Assembly (NCBI GenBank): GCA_036365145.1
Contig: JAEOAD010000749.1
Span: 62,001 to 126,000, forward strand
Reading direction: 5' to 3'
Length of the DNA: 64,000 bases
DNA from: Orientallactaga sibirica
Lineage: Eukaryota > Chordata > Mammalia > Rodentia > Dipodidae
Under the pieces are notes generated by a model. It saw only the letters and a list, made by a program, of their open reading frames with translations. It did no database searches and was not told the origin of the DNA. This document shows positions 1 through 10,905 of the stretch, one piece after another. Within the stretch, counting starts at the first letter, position 1. Every line of letters begins with the position of its first letter. The translations under genes and the position numbers were made by a program.

Positions 1-240
1 AAAGCCAGGAGGGCCTGGAGTGATGTATTCCAAGTTCTGAAAGATAAAAACTGTCCACCAAGATTACTTTATTCTGCAAAGCTTTCTATCCAAAATTGAT
101 GGAGAAATAAGGACATTCCACAACAAAGACAGGCTAAAGGAATTTATGGCAACTGAACCAGCTCTACAGAAAATACTTGCAGGAATCATTCATGCTGAAG
201 AAAAAGCAAAACACACACAGCAGGAAATAGGAAAAAAGAA
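1..240 (+). pseudogene. L1 ORF1p C-terminal fragment
   Basis: The first bases translate to the conserved C-terminal domain of L1 ORF1p, the trimeric RNA-binding chaperone: a KARRAW segment, then a PRLLYSAKLS segment, then a segment like GEIRTFHNKDRL. The frame continues to about 240 with a lysine/glutamate-rich tail. Only the end of ORF1 is in the window. ORF2 begins shortly downstream, the normal L1 order. Confidence 0.85.
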
Positions 241-305
241 ATCATACTCAACAGTTAGAATAAGTGAGTAAAACGAAAACCAGGAAGAACTACAAAACAA
301 GAAAA

Positions 306-3300
306 ATGGACAGATCAAATACATATCTTTCAATAATAACTCTTAATATCAATGGCCTCAATGCCCCAACCAAAAGACATAGACTTGCAGACTGGATTAA
401 AAAGCAGGATCCTACCATCTGTTGCCTCCAGGAAACTCACCTCTGATTAAAACATAGAAACATTCTTAGGGTGAAAGGTTGGAAAAAGATATTTCAAGCA
501 AATGGACCTAAAAAACAAGCAGGGGTTGCCATCCTAATTTCTGACAGGATAGACTTCAAACCAACATTAGTGAGGAGAGATAAAGCAGGTCACTTTATAC
601 TGATTAAAGGAACACTCCAACAGGAGGATATCACAATCCTAAACATTTATGCTCCCAACACGGGGGCCCCCAATTACATCAAACAAACACTATCGGACTT
701 AAGGTCAGAGATAACACCTAACACCATAGTAGTGGGTGACTTCAATACCCCGCTGTCATCACTTGACAGGTCTACCCAACAAAAAATAAACAGAGAGACA
801 TCTGCATTAAATGATATCATGGAACAAATGGACCTAACAGATATATACAGAACATTCCATCCAAATACAGTAGAAGATATATTCTTCTCAGTGGCACATG
901 GGACATTCTCTAAAATAGACCATATGATAGGACACAAATCAAATCTTAACAAATACAGGAAAATTGAAATAATCCCTTGTATGCTATCTGAACACAACGG
1001 GATTAAACTGCAAATCAACAACAAGAAAAACTACAGAGCATACAGAAATTCATGGAGATTAAACAGTACATTATTGAATGGTGTATGGGTCATTGAAGAA
1101 ATTAAAAAGGAAATCAAGAAATTCATAGAATCAAATGATGATAAGAATACAACATACCAAAACCTTTGGAACACAATGAAGGCAGTTCTACGAGGGAAAT
1201 TTATAGCTCTAAGTGCCTATATTAAGAAATTAGAGAGTTCACAACTAAACAATTTAATGCTTCATCTTAAGGCCTTGGAAAGAGAAGAACAAGGCAAACC
1301 AAAAATCAGTAGATGGGAAGAAATAATGAAGGTTAGGGCAGAAATTAATGAAATGGAAACCAAAAAAAAAACAACCAAAAAAATCAATGAAACAAAGAGT
1401 TCGTTCTTTGAAAGGATTAACAAGATTGACAAACCCTTAGCAAATCTGACCAAAAGAAAGAGAGAAGAGACAAAAATTGATAAAATTAGAGAGAAAAAGG
1501 CAACATCACAACAGATACAAAAGAAATTCAGAAAATCATACGGACATACTTTAAGAATATATATGCCTCTAAGTTTGAAAACCTGAAAGAAATGGATGAT
1601 TTCCTTGATTTATATGACCCACCAAAATTAAATCAAGATGAGATAAACCATTTAAATAGACCTATAACAACCACAGAGATCCAAGCAGTCATAAAAAGTC
1701 TCCCAACTAAAAAAAGTCCAGGCCCAGATGGATTCACTGCTGAATTTTACCAGACATTCCTGGAAGATCTAACACCAATACTTCTCAAACTTTTCCATAA
1801 AATAGAAGAGGAAGGAATTCTACCGAAATCCTTCTATGAAGCCAGCATCACCCTGATACCCAAACCAGACAAAGACAGATCAAAAAATTCTCAACAAAAT
1901 ACCGGCAAACAGAATACAAGAATATATCAGAAAGATTATTCACCCTGATCAAGTAGGCTTTATCCCAGAGATGCAGGGATGGTTCAACATACGCAAATCC
2001 ATAAATGTAATACACCATATAAATGGTCTGAAGGACAAAAATCACATGGTCATCTCAATAGATGCAGAAAAGGCATTTGAAAAAATCCAACACCCCTTCA
2101 TGGTGAAAGTACTACAGAAACTTGGGATAGAAAGAACATATCTCAACATAATCAAAGCTATTTATGACAAACCTACAGCCAACATAATACTAAATGGGGA
2201 AAAACTGGAAGCTGTTCCTTTAAATTCAGGAACAAGACAATGGTGTCCACATTCCCCACTATTGTTTAATATAGTATTGGAAGTCTTAGCCATAGCAATA
2301 AGGCAAGAGACACTCATAAAGGGGATACAAATCAGAAGGGAAGAGGGCAAATTATCATTATTTGCAGATGATATGATTGTATACATAACAGACCCTAAAG
2401 ACTCTACCAGTAAACAGTTAGAGCTGATAAACACTTTTAGCAATGTAGCAGGATACAAAATAAACACAGAAATCTGTAGCTTTTCTATACACTAACAACA
2501 AACATGCAGAGGAAGAAATCAGGGTATCTCTCCCATTCACATTTGCCTCAAAAAAATAAAATACCTTGGAATAAACTTAACCAAGGAAGTGAAGGATCTC
2601 TACAATGAGAACTTTAGAAAACTTGAGGGACAAATTGCAGAAGACACAAGGAAATGGAAAGACATTCCATGCTCCTGGATTGGAAGAATCAATATTGTGA
2701 AAATGTCAATTTTACCAAAAGCAATCTACACATTTAATGTGATCGCCTTTAAAATCCCAATAGCATTCTTCAAAGAAATAGAAAAAAACAATACTAAAAT
2801 TCATCTGGAAACACAAAAAAACCTCGAATAGCCAAAACAATTTTGCGTAACAAAAATCAGGCAGGTGGTATAACCATATCCGATTTTAAGTTATACTACA
2901 AAGCCATAGTAACAAAAACAGCATGGTACTGGCACAAGGACAGAAAGGTAGATCAATGGAACAGAATAGAAGACCCAAATATTAATCCAGGCAGCTACAG
3001 CTACCTGATTTTTGACAAAAATGCCAAAAATATTCATTGGAGAAAAGATAGCCTCTTTAACAAGTGGTGCTGGGAAAATTGGACATCGGTATGTAAAAGG
3101 ATAAACATAGATCCTTGCCTCTCTCCTTGCACAAGAGTCAAGTCCAAATGTATAAGGGACCTTAATATCAGACCTGAAACTCTGAAACTGCTAGAGGAAA
3201 AAGTAGGGGAAACTCTTCAAAATATTGGAATAGGCAAGGACTTTCTGAATATAACTCCAATTTCTCAGGGAATAAAACCACTAATCAACCACTGGGTCCT

Positions 3301-4086
3301 CATGAAATTACAAAGCTTTTGTACAGCAAAGGACATTGTGAATAGAGCAAAAAGACAACCTACAGAATGGGAGAAAATCTTCGCCAGTTATACATCTGAC
3401 AGAGGATTAATATCCAGAATATACAAAGAACTCAAAAAACAGAATAACAAGAATTCAAACAACCCAGTTAAAAAATGGGCTACGGAAGTAAATAGAGAAT
3501 TCACGGAAGATGAAATACAGATGGCATATAAACATCTAAAAAATGTTCTACATCCTTAGCCATCAGGGAAATGCAAATTAAAACCACTTTGAGATTCCAT
3601 TTCACTCCTGACAGAATGGCTACCATCAAGAAAACAAATGACAATAAGTGTTGGCGTGGATGCAGAAAAACAGGAGCACTTCTACACTGTTGGTGGGAAT
3701 GTAAGCTGGTCCAGCCACTGTGGAAATCAGTGTGGAGGTTCTTGAGACAGCTAGAAATAGACTTAACATATGATCCAGCTGTAGCACTCCTAGGCATATA
3801 TCCAGAGGACTCTTCTCACTACCTTAGAGATACTTGCAAAACCATGTTTATTGCTGCTCTATTCACAATAGCTAGGAAATGGAAGCAGCCTAGATGTCCC
3901 TCCACAGATGAGTGGATAATAAAGATGTGGTACATTTACACAATGAAGTTCTATTCAGCGGTAAAGAAAAATGAAATTATGAAATTTGCAGGGAAATGGA
4001 TGGATCTGGAAAGGATTATACTTAGTGAGGTAACCCAGGCTCAGAAAGCCAAATGTCACATGTTCTCTCTCATATGTGGATCCTAG
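306..4086 (+). pseudogene. Broken L1 ORF2 (endonuclease / reverse transcriptase)
   Basis: The likely start is the methionine of MDRSNTYLSIITLNINGLN at 306; the frame runs in from 264 without its own ATG need. The apurinic-like endonuclease is recognisable by [34 protein letters not shown] and IDHMIGHK. The usual SDHN near its end reads SEHN. A stop at about 447 splits the endonuclease. The frame changes near 1500-1590, and around 1880-1920 roughly 15 codons between the PKPD and RIYQKDYSP segments are missing from the RT. The RT still shows [16 protein letters not shown] and the catalytic FADD (about 2360-2371). More frame changes occur near 2500, 2830 and 3560. The C-terminal cysteine-bearing region and end (3571-4086) are readable. 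It is certainly inactive. Confidence 0.93.
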
Positions 4087-5440
4087 CTACCAATGTATAG
4101 ACTTGTGTGTGAACTGGAACCAAAAATAGGTACCAGAAACCAGTAAGTGAGTAAAAGGGTATAAGTGAGGGAAGATAGGGAAGGACTTAAGTGTATGGTA
4201 ATGCATATATGTAAGTAGAAGAACTGATTACAGGGAGGGGAATGGCCTAAGCGAGGCCATGGGAAGAGACTGCATACAAAAAGGGCGGGGGGAGGGTCAA
4301 TCTAAACTCAAGATATTATCAATAAGACATATGTAAAATTACTTTTTTGAATAAGGGCACGTCTAGAAGATGTAGACTGTTACTAGAAAATTTTCAGTAC
4401 CTGGGATGGAATACCTTCCAGTGAGTTGTTGGCCAAGGAGGTCCCGGTAGCCTCCAAAACATTAAAGGCTTTTGCCAAAGCCCTTGGTTTCCCTAGAGAA
4501 ACAGATAGTAAGACCCTATTGCTGAAGACATCTCATGCCTGAGAGGCAAGGTCACTGGGAAAGCAAGCTGGTGCTGAGCAGAAAACCTTCTCCCTGTAGA
4601 CCAGCCAACTGAAAGCTGGAAAAAGCTGCACTGCACGCAGCGTATGGGAGACAGAAGCCATCAACAGTGAAAACAGTGGATGCTGAATATTCAAGCTTGG
4701 CTAGACAGGCCCAATGACTGAACGGGTGCAATAGTGGCATGTCTACTCTTGGGGTAACCAACTGCTCCATAATTGGACTGAAGTCCCTCTCTACGGGAGT
4801 GAATACATACCTGGTACTGAAAAACCTAAGTAAAAGTCTATGGTAGGTGAGGTCATGAGCCTTCGGTGTATAAGCCTGCTCGTGTCTGACTAAATGTTTA
4901 TATTTTTCCCACCAAGCTGCCCTGGGGACACTACACTAAATGTTCATGTTCACATATTAATGCTACTCTCACTTCTGGCTAGAGAGGCTTCTCTTTTCAG
5001 ATGGTGATGACCACTGGGAATACCCAAAAGGCAACATAGTGCTAAGAAGAAGGGATGGAGGAGTGCCTGGCACTGAAACACCTCTGTCACACCCTCCAAT
5101 GGCTCAGGGACCATTGCAGAAGAGGGGGCGGATAGAATTGAAGATCCAAAGGAAGGATATGACCTCTTACAATGCAACTCCCAGACAGAAATTGGCCTCG
5201 ATATCCATGATCTTGCAGTGCCTAGCAATACCCTTTCAAGACCCTCAAAATAGAAGAGAAAGATTATGTCACCAAATTAGGAGAGAGACTAATGGAGAGA
5301 GGTAGGGGATATGATGGAGACTGGAGTTCTAAAGTGGGATGGGGGAGGGGAGGGAAATATCAGGTGGGGTTTTTTTGGTATGTAAGATTAAAAGTCAATA
5401 AAAAATAATAATAATAAATAAAATAAATAAATAAATAAAT
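4087..5440 (+). other. L1 3'UTR, type A
   Basis: Long L1 3'UTR of about 1.3 kb. It includes a G-rich tract near 4281-4300 and a second near 5336-5358, before the AT-rich tail. Antisense frames of 70-90 codons at 4552-4770 and 4950-5228 recur in the other type A copies (see findings). I treat them as shadows. Confidence 0.8.
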
Positions 5441-5530
5441 GTTTTTAAAAGAAAGAAATGAAAATAAAATTGAAGTCTTTCTCTTTTTAAAATCTAATTA
5501 ATTAACTAATTTAGTATTTAGTATATCAGT

Positions 5531-5649
5531 GAGTGAGAGTCTCTTGCCACTGCAAATGAATAGCAGACACCACTTTTTGAGTCTGACAAACCTGGGCTGA
5601 CAGGCTTTGTAAGCAAATGCCTTTAATTGCTGAACCATCTCCTCAGCCC
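5531..5649 (-). mobile_element. B2-superfamily (DIP-like) SINE fragment
   Basis: Antisense SINE, diverged. The reverse complement of the head lies at the right end, finishing ctcagccc, with a recognisable body (ccactgcaaatgaa). The tail side merges with the A-rich end of the preceding L1. Confidence 0.7.
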
Positions 5650-5799
5650 AATTCTCTCTATTTTATTTTGCTTGAGTGTGTGTGGTGTATGCACATGCAT
5701 ATACCCTTGTGGTACCCTAATGTACTCACTTGTGGTAGTGATACAGGAGTTTTGGGTTTCCTTTGCCAAAGCATCAACAATTTGCAGTGTCCCCAAATT
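5650..5799. other. Stretch with no recognised feature
   Basis: About 150 bp between a SINE fragment and the LTR-like segment. I recognise nothing in it. The 64-65-codon frames here overlap one another in different frames and carry no recognisable domain. Confidence 0.5.
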
Positions 5800-6172
5800 G
5801 TTGTCTTATGAATTTGATGAATGAAACCCACAGAGGAGAGGATAAGGTTCGGAGAGATTTTATTATAGCTTAGAACTTTAGAAGGAGGAGCTTTCATAGG
5901 AATGAACTTAAGAGAAAAAGGGAAGGAAGAATGGAAGAATAGAAGGAAGGAAGGAAATCATTCTTGCCCCAAGGAGGCAAAATAGAAAGTCCCAAATTTA
6001 AGAGAAGGAAGAAAGGCAGGACTCTTACCCAGGGAGGCAAGAGGAGGTTTGAGAAGCCCATCTCAAGACTCAGGTTGGGGTATTTTATGAGCCCCATGGA
6101 TGTGAAGTTAGTTTTGCCGATCTAATACTAACATTAGAAGTCTGAGATTAGGAATTCTGGAAAATGGCAATT
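5800..6172 (-). mobile_element. Possible solo LTR, antisense
   Basis: On the minus strand an AATAAA signal (plus-strand tttatt at 5858-5863) is followed by a CT-rich segment ending near 5800, as in the R/U5 part of an LTR. The plus strand carries a long purine-rich tract at 5910-6010. I could not fix TG...CA ends or a target duplication, so this is tentative. The retroviral insertion at 6179 starts immediately beyond it. Confidence 0.35.
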
Positions 6173-6178
6173 GTACCA

Positions 6179-6540
6179 TGTATGGCACAATGCAGGTCTG
6201 GCCCTAGCTGGCCCTGGCTTCTGTGAACATGGCGTCCTGTGCAGGCCTGGCGTGACAACAGCCACAGTCCCATGCTCACGAGAAACCTGCTATGAGATGA
6301 TTTTTCCAGAGACAGGCTGTTATTGGTCACAAAAAGGGGACCACCCCATACAATGATTGTCCAGCCAAGCCTCTTTAAAACCCCCTACACTGTTTTTGAA
6401 TAAGCAAGTTTGCTGCAGCTCACCCTCTGCCTGCTTTCACCCAACTCCTGGAGTCTGTGTCGTGGTTCTGCGCTTCTCACCCCCAACTCGGCAGAGACCC
6501 TGCTGTACCTCCTGGGCTGGCCCTAGGGGGGACCCCAACA
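6179..6540 (+). repeat. 5' LTR of the class II ERV
   Basis: 362 bp, from TGTATGGC to CCCCAACA. It holds a TATA-like tttaaaa (6374-6380). At the poly(A) position it reads AATAAG (6399-6404) where the 3' LTR keeps AATAAA. It lacks about 20 bp present in the 3' LTR (near 9662-9690) and has a short extra segment near 6460. The LTRs have diverged by indels as well as substitutions, so the insertion is not recent. Confidence 0.9.
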
Positions 6541-6542
6541 TC

Positions 6543-6560
6543 TGGCACCTGAACAGGGAC
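6543..6560 (+). other. Retroviral primer-binding site, tRNA-Lys type
   Basis: The 18 bases tggcacctgaacagggac begin two bases after the 5' LTR. By memory they match the complement of the 3' end of tRNA-Lys(UUU) apart from about two substitutions. This site primes minus-strand DNA synthesis in betaretroviruses and lentiviruses; the integrase remnant favours the former. Confidence 0.75.
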
Positions 6561-7106
6561 CATCTGCCTCATTGGCATTGGTGAAACGTCCCATCCTTGG
6601 TCATCAGTGAGCAGCCCCCCTGCCCAGTGTTGGCAAGACGCCCTCTAATCATCAGTGAGAAAAGCCCTTTGGTGTTCTGTGTGTTGATGGTTGCCCGAGG
6701 GTGAGCGGGCAGCCCCCTCCTCTCCCCTTTTTCCTTTGTTCATCCTTTTCCCCAGTAGGAAGGCACAAATCACTGCATGGTCCCAAATTCCATTTCAGCC
6801 CCTACATTATTGGTTCGTCCTATCAAAATCACATAAGGGTCTGACCAACCCGATTTTGGAACCAAGGCAAGGCACCATGTAGACATAGGGCCATGGAGTA
6901 ATAACACATGGAACTCCCCCAATAAGCACATGACATGTGGGTCCTAAACATTCTATCCATATGTCTCAGCTGGCCCCGGCATTAGGACTTGTGGTTTGCA
7001 TGATTATCCCTTGGGCTATCATTTTTGATCTGGGTTATTATTTTCTTCGTCTCTTTGATTCAGGAGTGTCCCAGCCTAGCCTCCCCTCAAAAACCACCAT
7101 GCCATA
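6561..7106 (+). other. ERV leader region
   Basis: Untranslated leader between primer site and gag start. Short frames (for example 6691-6882) have no recognised domain and end before the gag start. No unmistakable packaging element can be called by eye. Confidence 0.5.
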
Positions 7107-7502
7107 ATGGGAAACCTCCCTCCTCACCAGAGGACACCACAATTGTAGGCTTTTAAGGCCCTTCTCCTGCACTGTGGCTTAAAAGCAAAACAAAAGGACC
7201 TCCATGACTTTTGGGATGAAACTCTTGTTTTAGCCCCATGGATTAGTCCAGAGAACATCTGGGATATTACCATTTGGTCCTGGAGTCTCTTCCTCATGAA
7301 GAAACGCGAGGTTTATAAAGGGCACACACCCCCTGACCCATTCTTTCCTATCCTCCTTGCCATAATTGCCGACCTTAAAGGTTCCACTGTGGAGGAAGTA
7401 ATTTCTGCCCATAACGAACACTCTAAGGAAGAAGCAAAACTGGATCTTCAAAGCTCGTCCCCTCTTATGATAACTCAGATGAGGAGGAAGTCAAATCTTT
7501 AA
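7107..7502 (+). pseudogene. Gag (matrix) remnant of the ERV
   Basis: The start at 7107 gives MGN, a plausible myristoylation signal for Gag. One in-frame TAG follows at 7146-7148, after which the frame is open to 7502. The content (a tryptophan-rich PWISPENIW segment, then an acidic segment) fits a betaretroviral matrix domain, which directs Gag to the membrane. A frame change near 7470 leads, in another frame, to an acidic (SDEEEV) and then proline-rich (RPPPQPPP) segment at about 7480-7560. No capsid homology or zinc knuckle is visible, so most of gag is deleted. Confidence 0.65.
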
Positions 7503-7679
7503 ATGATAATAGACCGCCACCCCAACCACCTCCTGCTACAGCCACACTCACAGCCACCCTCCCCCTCTTTAACCTTGCAAGGACCTCCCCTCACTCAATC
7601 CTGGATACACCCAGGCAACTACCAATTCCCTGACATACCCCTTTGCCACCTTCACTGTTAACGTAGGGCTGGATGCAAC

Positions 7680-8768
7680 AGCCAGGCCTGGGTACCCCAC
7701 CCCCTCTCTGATCTGACTCTCATCTGCAAGGTGGTCCATAAATCTGGTGTTGACTCCTACTTTGAACAAGTCCTTTTACAATGGGCCATCCATCTTCAGA
7801 CTTATTGAGTACGTTTGCTCACACACTGGTCTGCCTGTCTTTATTGCTGATGGGAATTTGCAGGTAGACAAATTTATTGCTGTCTCCTACTTTCCACCTT
7901 TAGAACAAGCTAGATGTTTACACCAAATGTTCCATCTATCCCCCACTAATCTAAAAACCCTATACCCTGAGTTCTCGCTTAGCCAATGCAAACATTTAAC
8001 CCATACCTGTAAGGCACGCACTCCCCTAACCCCCTTTCCCCCTACAGCCTCAAGGAGTCAATCCCAGAGGCCTTACCCCAAATTCTATCTGGCAGATGGA
8101 TGTTACCACATACCTTCTTTTGGTAACCTCAAATATGTCCATGTCATTGTAGACACTTAATCTAACCTTACTTTTGCTATTGCTCTCTCAGGGGAAAAGG
8201 CTTCCCATGTCATTAAGGCAACAAAAACCTCTATGTTGGTCATGGGCGTACCCTAGTCAATTAAAACTGACAATGGCCTTTGCATACACACCTGCCCAAT
8301 TCACATCCTTCATGGAATATTGGGGAATAAAACACTCCCTTGGGATCCCCTACAACCCACAAGGACAAGCCATCATGGAGAGAACTAACCGGACCCTAAA
8401 GGAACTAATTATAAAATAAAAGTCCACTATGTCGCCCAAGGACTCCCACTTGGCCCTAGTGGAAGCTCTCTTCACCCTCAATTTTCTCACCTTTGATAAG
8501 GCAGGACTCTCCCCAGCCTACAAACATTGGAGATCCCAACCAACCACAACACCCTTACCCTTAGTCCTCTGGAAGGATCCTCTTACTAATATCTGAAAGG
8601 AACCCCACCCTCTTTTAACACAGGGCTGAGGGTATGCTTGTGTCTTTCCAGAAACTTCACAGATCCTGATCTGGATCCCTGCTAGAAACATCTGTCTAGC
8701 CACTGACACAGGGATTGACCTTGATGAAGAGGATGTTGCCAAACCCCTCAGGCTGGATAAGGGACTTT
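7680..8768 (+). pseudogene. Pol remnant: RNase H end plus integrase
   Basis: An SHTGLPVFIADGN segment (about 7821-7860) looks like the end of the RNase H domain. The integrase follows: a histidine/cysteine N-terminal part (LHQMFH at about 7918, C...HTC at about 7990-8010), a catalytic core with first aspartate in LADGCYHIPSFG (about 8090-8120), the second in KTDNG (about 8263-8277), and the glutamate in GQAIMERTNRTLK (about 8362-8400). The C-terminal part follows (PLVLWKDPLT near 8560, then a tryptophan-poor basic end to 8768). Breaks: TAA at 8158-8160, a frame change just after KTDNG, a stop at about 8417, and others before 8650. RT and protease are missing upstream. Not functional. Confidence 0.8.
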
Positions 8769-9289
8769 AAACTTATTCCCCATTTTTCTCCTTTTATCTC
8801 CTTTTCTACCTACTACCACTTTTCAGAAACCATTTGGAACAATTCTTCTTAGGCCATATTTGTTTGGTGTGGTGTGCCTAGATTCCCATGCTTTTCCTAG
8901 GCTTTATTTTAGCCACTCTATTTCACTGTATTCCTCCCCCTTCAAGCACGTACTTCTCCTTAGCCACACCTTTACCTTTTTTGCTTATTAATGCCTCTTA
9001 TGGTAATGCTACCATCCAACCAGCCATAAATTCCTTTCCAACTCCTTTGATTACATTGATCTGCTACCATTAAGGACACTCAATGCTACTAATTATGACA
9101 CTAGGGTGAGCTCACGACAGTCACCCAGAAACCTGTCCTACCCCAGTCTTTTTCAGGTTCTATAGTTAATTCTCACTCACTGGGACCACTCGCTGGGACC
9201 GTTTGCATGCCACAGAGCCACCACCACTTGGCCCTCACATGCCTCCTAGGTGACAGCCACACCTCTTGTGTTTGGCACAATGTCAGAAG
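8769..9289 (+). other. ERV 3' internal region, unassigned
   Basis: This segment sits where env would lie. A 61-codon frame (8888-9073) is hydrophobic, with a leader-like start and an NAT glycosylation motif. It is too short and degraded to call env. I see no transmembrane-subunit landmarks. Confidence 0.4.
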
Positions 9290-9592
9290 AAACCAGGCCA
9301 CATCCCTCAGGTTTTCTCATTAGGGTGATGGGTAGCCAATGACAGGTAACATTCCATAAGATGGGGCAACCTAAGTCAGGCACCGTCCCTTGTGATGATC
9401 CCTTAGGGCCTGGGTTCAACAGTAGATTGACAAAAAACATACCAGGCCATACCCCTCGGGTTTTCTCACTAGGATGGCAGGTAGCCAATGACAGGTAAGA
9501 CTCCACGAGATGGGGAAACCTAAGACAGGCATCGTCACATGTGATGATCCCTTGGGACCTGGGTTCAACAATGGCTTGACAAAGAACCATGC
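9290..9592 (+). repeat. Tandem ~150-bp duplication upstream of the 3' LTR
   Basis: Two direct copies, about 9290-9440 and 9441-9592. Both contain accaggcca, ggttttctca, tagccaatgacaggtaa, tgtgatgatccctt and cctgggttcaaca in the same order. They differ at many positions, so the duplication is old or was carried by the ERV lineage. Confidence 0.85.
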
Positions 9593-9609
9593 CTCCCAGG
9601 GTTACCAAT

Positions 9610-9630
9610 AATAAAAACAAAAATGAGGAT
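9610..9630 (+). other. Polypurine tract
   Basis: An A/G-rich run (aaaaacaaaaatgagga) lies directly before the 3' LTR, where the plus-strand primer would be generated. It is interrupted by one C and one T. Confidence 0.6.
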
Positions 9631-9631
9631 A

Positions 9632-10008
9632 TGTATGGCACAATGCAGGTCTGGCCCTAGCGAGACAGCATGGCAAAAGAAACCAGGAGGTGGCTTCTGT
9701 GAACACGGTGTCCTGCGCAGGCCTGATGTGACAACAGCTACAGTCCCATGCTTGCTAGAAACCTGCTACAAGATGATCTGTCCAGAGACAGGCTGTCATT
9801 GGTCACAAAAAGGGGACCACACCATACAATGATTGGCCAGCCAAGCCCCTTTAAAACCCCCTACACTTTTTTGAATAAACGAGTTTGCTGCAGCTTGCCC
9901 TCTGCCTGCTTTCACCCAACTCCCAGAGTCTGTGTCTGCACTTCTCACCCCCAACACAGCAGAGACGCTGCCATCCCTCCTGGGCTGGCTCTAGGGGGGA
10001 CCCCAGCA
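9632..10008 (+). repeat. 3' LTR of the class II ERV
   Basis: 377 bp, TGTATGGC to CCCCAGCA, closely related to the 5' LTR. It has the TATA-like tttaaaa, an intact AATAAA (9874-9879) and a following TG/CT-rich region. It is followed by the second copy of the gtacca target duplication. Confidence 0.9.
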
Positions 10009-10022
10009 GTACCAGAAATCTT

Positions 10023-10896
10023 TTTTAAAAAATTATTTTATTTATATTATTCTAATCTTACATTCATGTTGGTGACTCTGGTAGCCTCCTCCCTGTCCTC
10101 CCCCCTCCGAAGAGACCCTCCTCATTGGGGAATGTGGGTCATGCATTATGGGGGTAGTCAACAGTTATGGAGATAGGCAAAGTCTCTGTGCATAATGACC
10201 CAACTTGTGGCTCTAACAATCTTTCCATCCCCTCTTCTGCAAATTTCCCTGAGCCACACTGGGATCATTTTAGTTCTACATCAGTGATGAGGTCTTGGGA
10301 GCCTTTGTGTATCTGGATATCTGGCTTAGTAGGAGTTGGATGTTCTCTCTGTTTATCTCCTTCAGCCTTATTCTGGTGTCAGGTTCACCAAGAAAGCTGT
10401 ATTCTTGGCCTTTTCCCCCATTACCCTATGGTTTCAGCTGGGGCCCTGGTGAGATGCGATAGGCTGATCCTCCCTTCAGGTTCGTCATCCATCTGAAAAA
10501 GACAAGCAAATTCTCCAACGGAGAGAAAAGTTAGTACTAGACAGATGGAATGGCCATAGTAATTTTAAAGAGAATTTTGGGCTGGAGAGATGGCTTAGCA
10601 GCTAAGGCGCCTGCCTGCTAAGCCTAAGAACGCTGGTTCCAATGTCCAGCGGTTCCAATCTCCAGTTCCCACGTTTAGCCAGATGCAAAGTGAGGCAAGG
10701 GTGCAATGCCATACTTGCCCACAAGGGGGCGCACGCATCTGGATTTTGTTCACAGCAGCTGAGAGACTGCTGGTGCGCCCATCTCTGTCTCCCTCTCCCT
10801 CTCTGTCTATCTCTCTCTGTCTCTCTCTCCAAAAATAAATAAAAAATAAAAAATATTTAAAAAAGGGAATTTTATATGCTCAGGCCCTCTTGTCCC
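10023..10896 (-). mobile_element. 5'-truncated L1 (3'UTR type B), antisense
   Basis: Poly(T) on the left, then type B 3'UTR sequence, also present at 36487-37990 and 53010-54670 (inverted or direct). A 9-bp target duplication, agaaatctt, flanks it (10014-10022 and 10897-10905). A SINE interrupts it at 10579. The frames at 9748-10176 and 10167-10496 are antisense shadows of this 3'UTR. Confidence 0.88.
10579..10863 (+). mobile_element. DIP-like SINE, long-form subfamily
   Basis: tRNA-like head (ggctggagagatggctt..., B box ggttccaatctcc). The body has the extra segment found only in long-form copies (gcaaagtgaggcaagggtgcaat), then a CT-rich stretch and an AAAAATAA tail. Near-perfect duplication agagaatttt / agggaatttt at 10569-10578 and 10864-10873. 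It lies within an antisense L1 3'UTR. Confidence 0.92.
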
Positions 10897-10905
10897 AGAA
10901 ATCTT

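Larger units (their letters stand above)
1..5440 (+). mobile_element. LINE-1 (3'UTR type A), entering the window inside ORF1
   Basis: This is a sense-strand L1. The window opens inside the C-terminal domain of ORF1. An inter-ORF gap follows, then a broken ORF2 (306-4086), a long 3'UTR (about 4087-5400) and an A-rich tail with (AATA)n and (AAAT)n runs to about 5440. The 3'UTR is shared, with moderate divergence, by copies at 20571-21745, 31905-33427 and 61570-62880, which defines 'type A' here. Many stops and frame slips mean it cannot encode active proteins. How much lies before position 1 is unknown. Confidence 0.95.
6179..10008 (+). mobile_element. Class II (betaretrovirus-like) endogenous retrovirus, internally deleted
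   Basis: A 3.8-kb provirus flanked by a perfect 6-bp target duplication, gtacca (6173-6178 and 10009-10014). Order: 5' LTR, primer-binding site, leader, matrix-like gag remnant, proline-rich stretch, RNase H end with integrase, unassigned 3' region, a tandem 150-bp duplication, a polypurine tract and the 3' LTR. Protease, nearly all reverse transcriptase, and recognisable env are absent. The 6-bp duplication, the Lys-type primer site and the integrase affinity agree with class II/ERVK. Stops and frame changes leave no intact protein. Confidence 0.9.

Noticed and set aside
7747..8419. Intact retroviral integrase
   Set aside because: Stops and frame changes break it between the catalytic residues, and the upstream polymerase is missing.
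8888..9073. Hydrophobic 61-codon frame as retroviral env
   Set aside because: Too short, and no surface/transmembrane cleavage site or fusion-region landmark is visible. Position alone is not enough.
10579..10650. tRNA genes at the SINE heads (here and at about 25 other places)
   Set aside because: A and B boxes are present, but the heads do not fold as a complete tRNA and continue into the SINE body.
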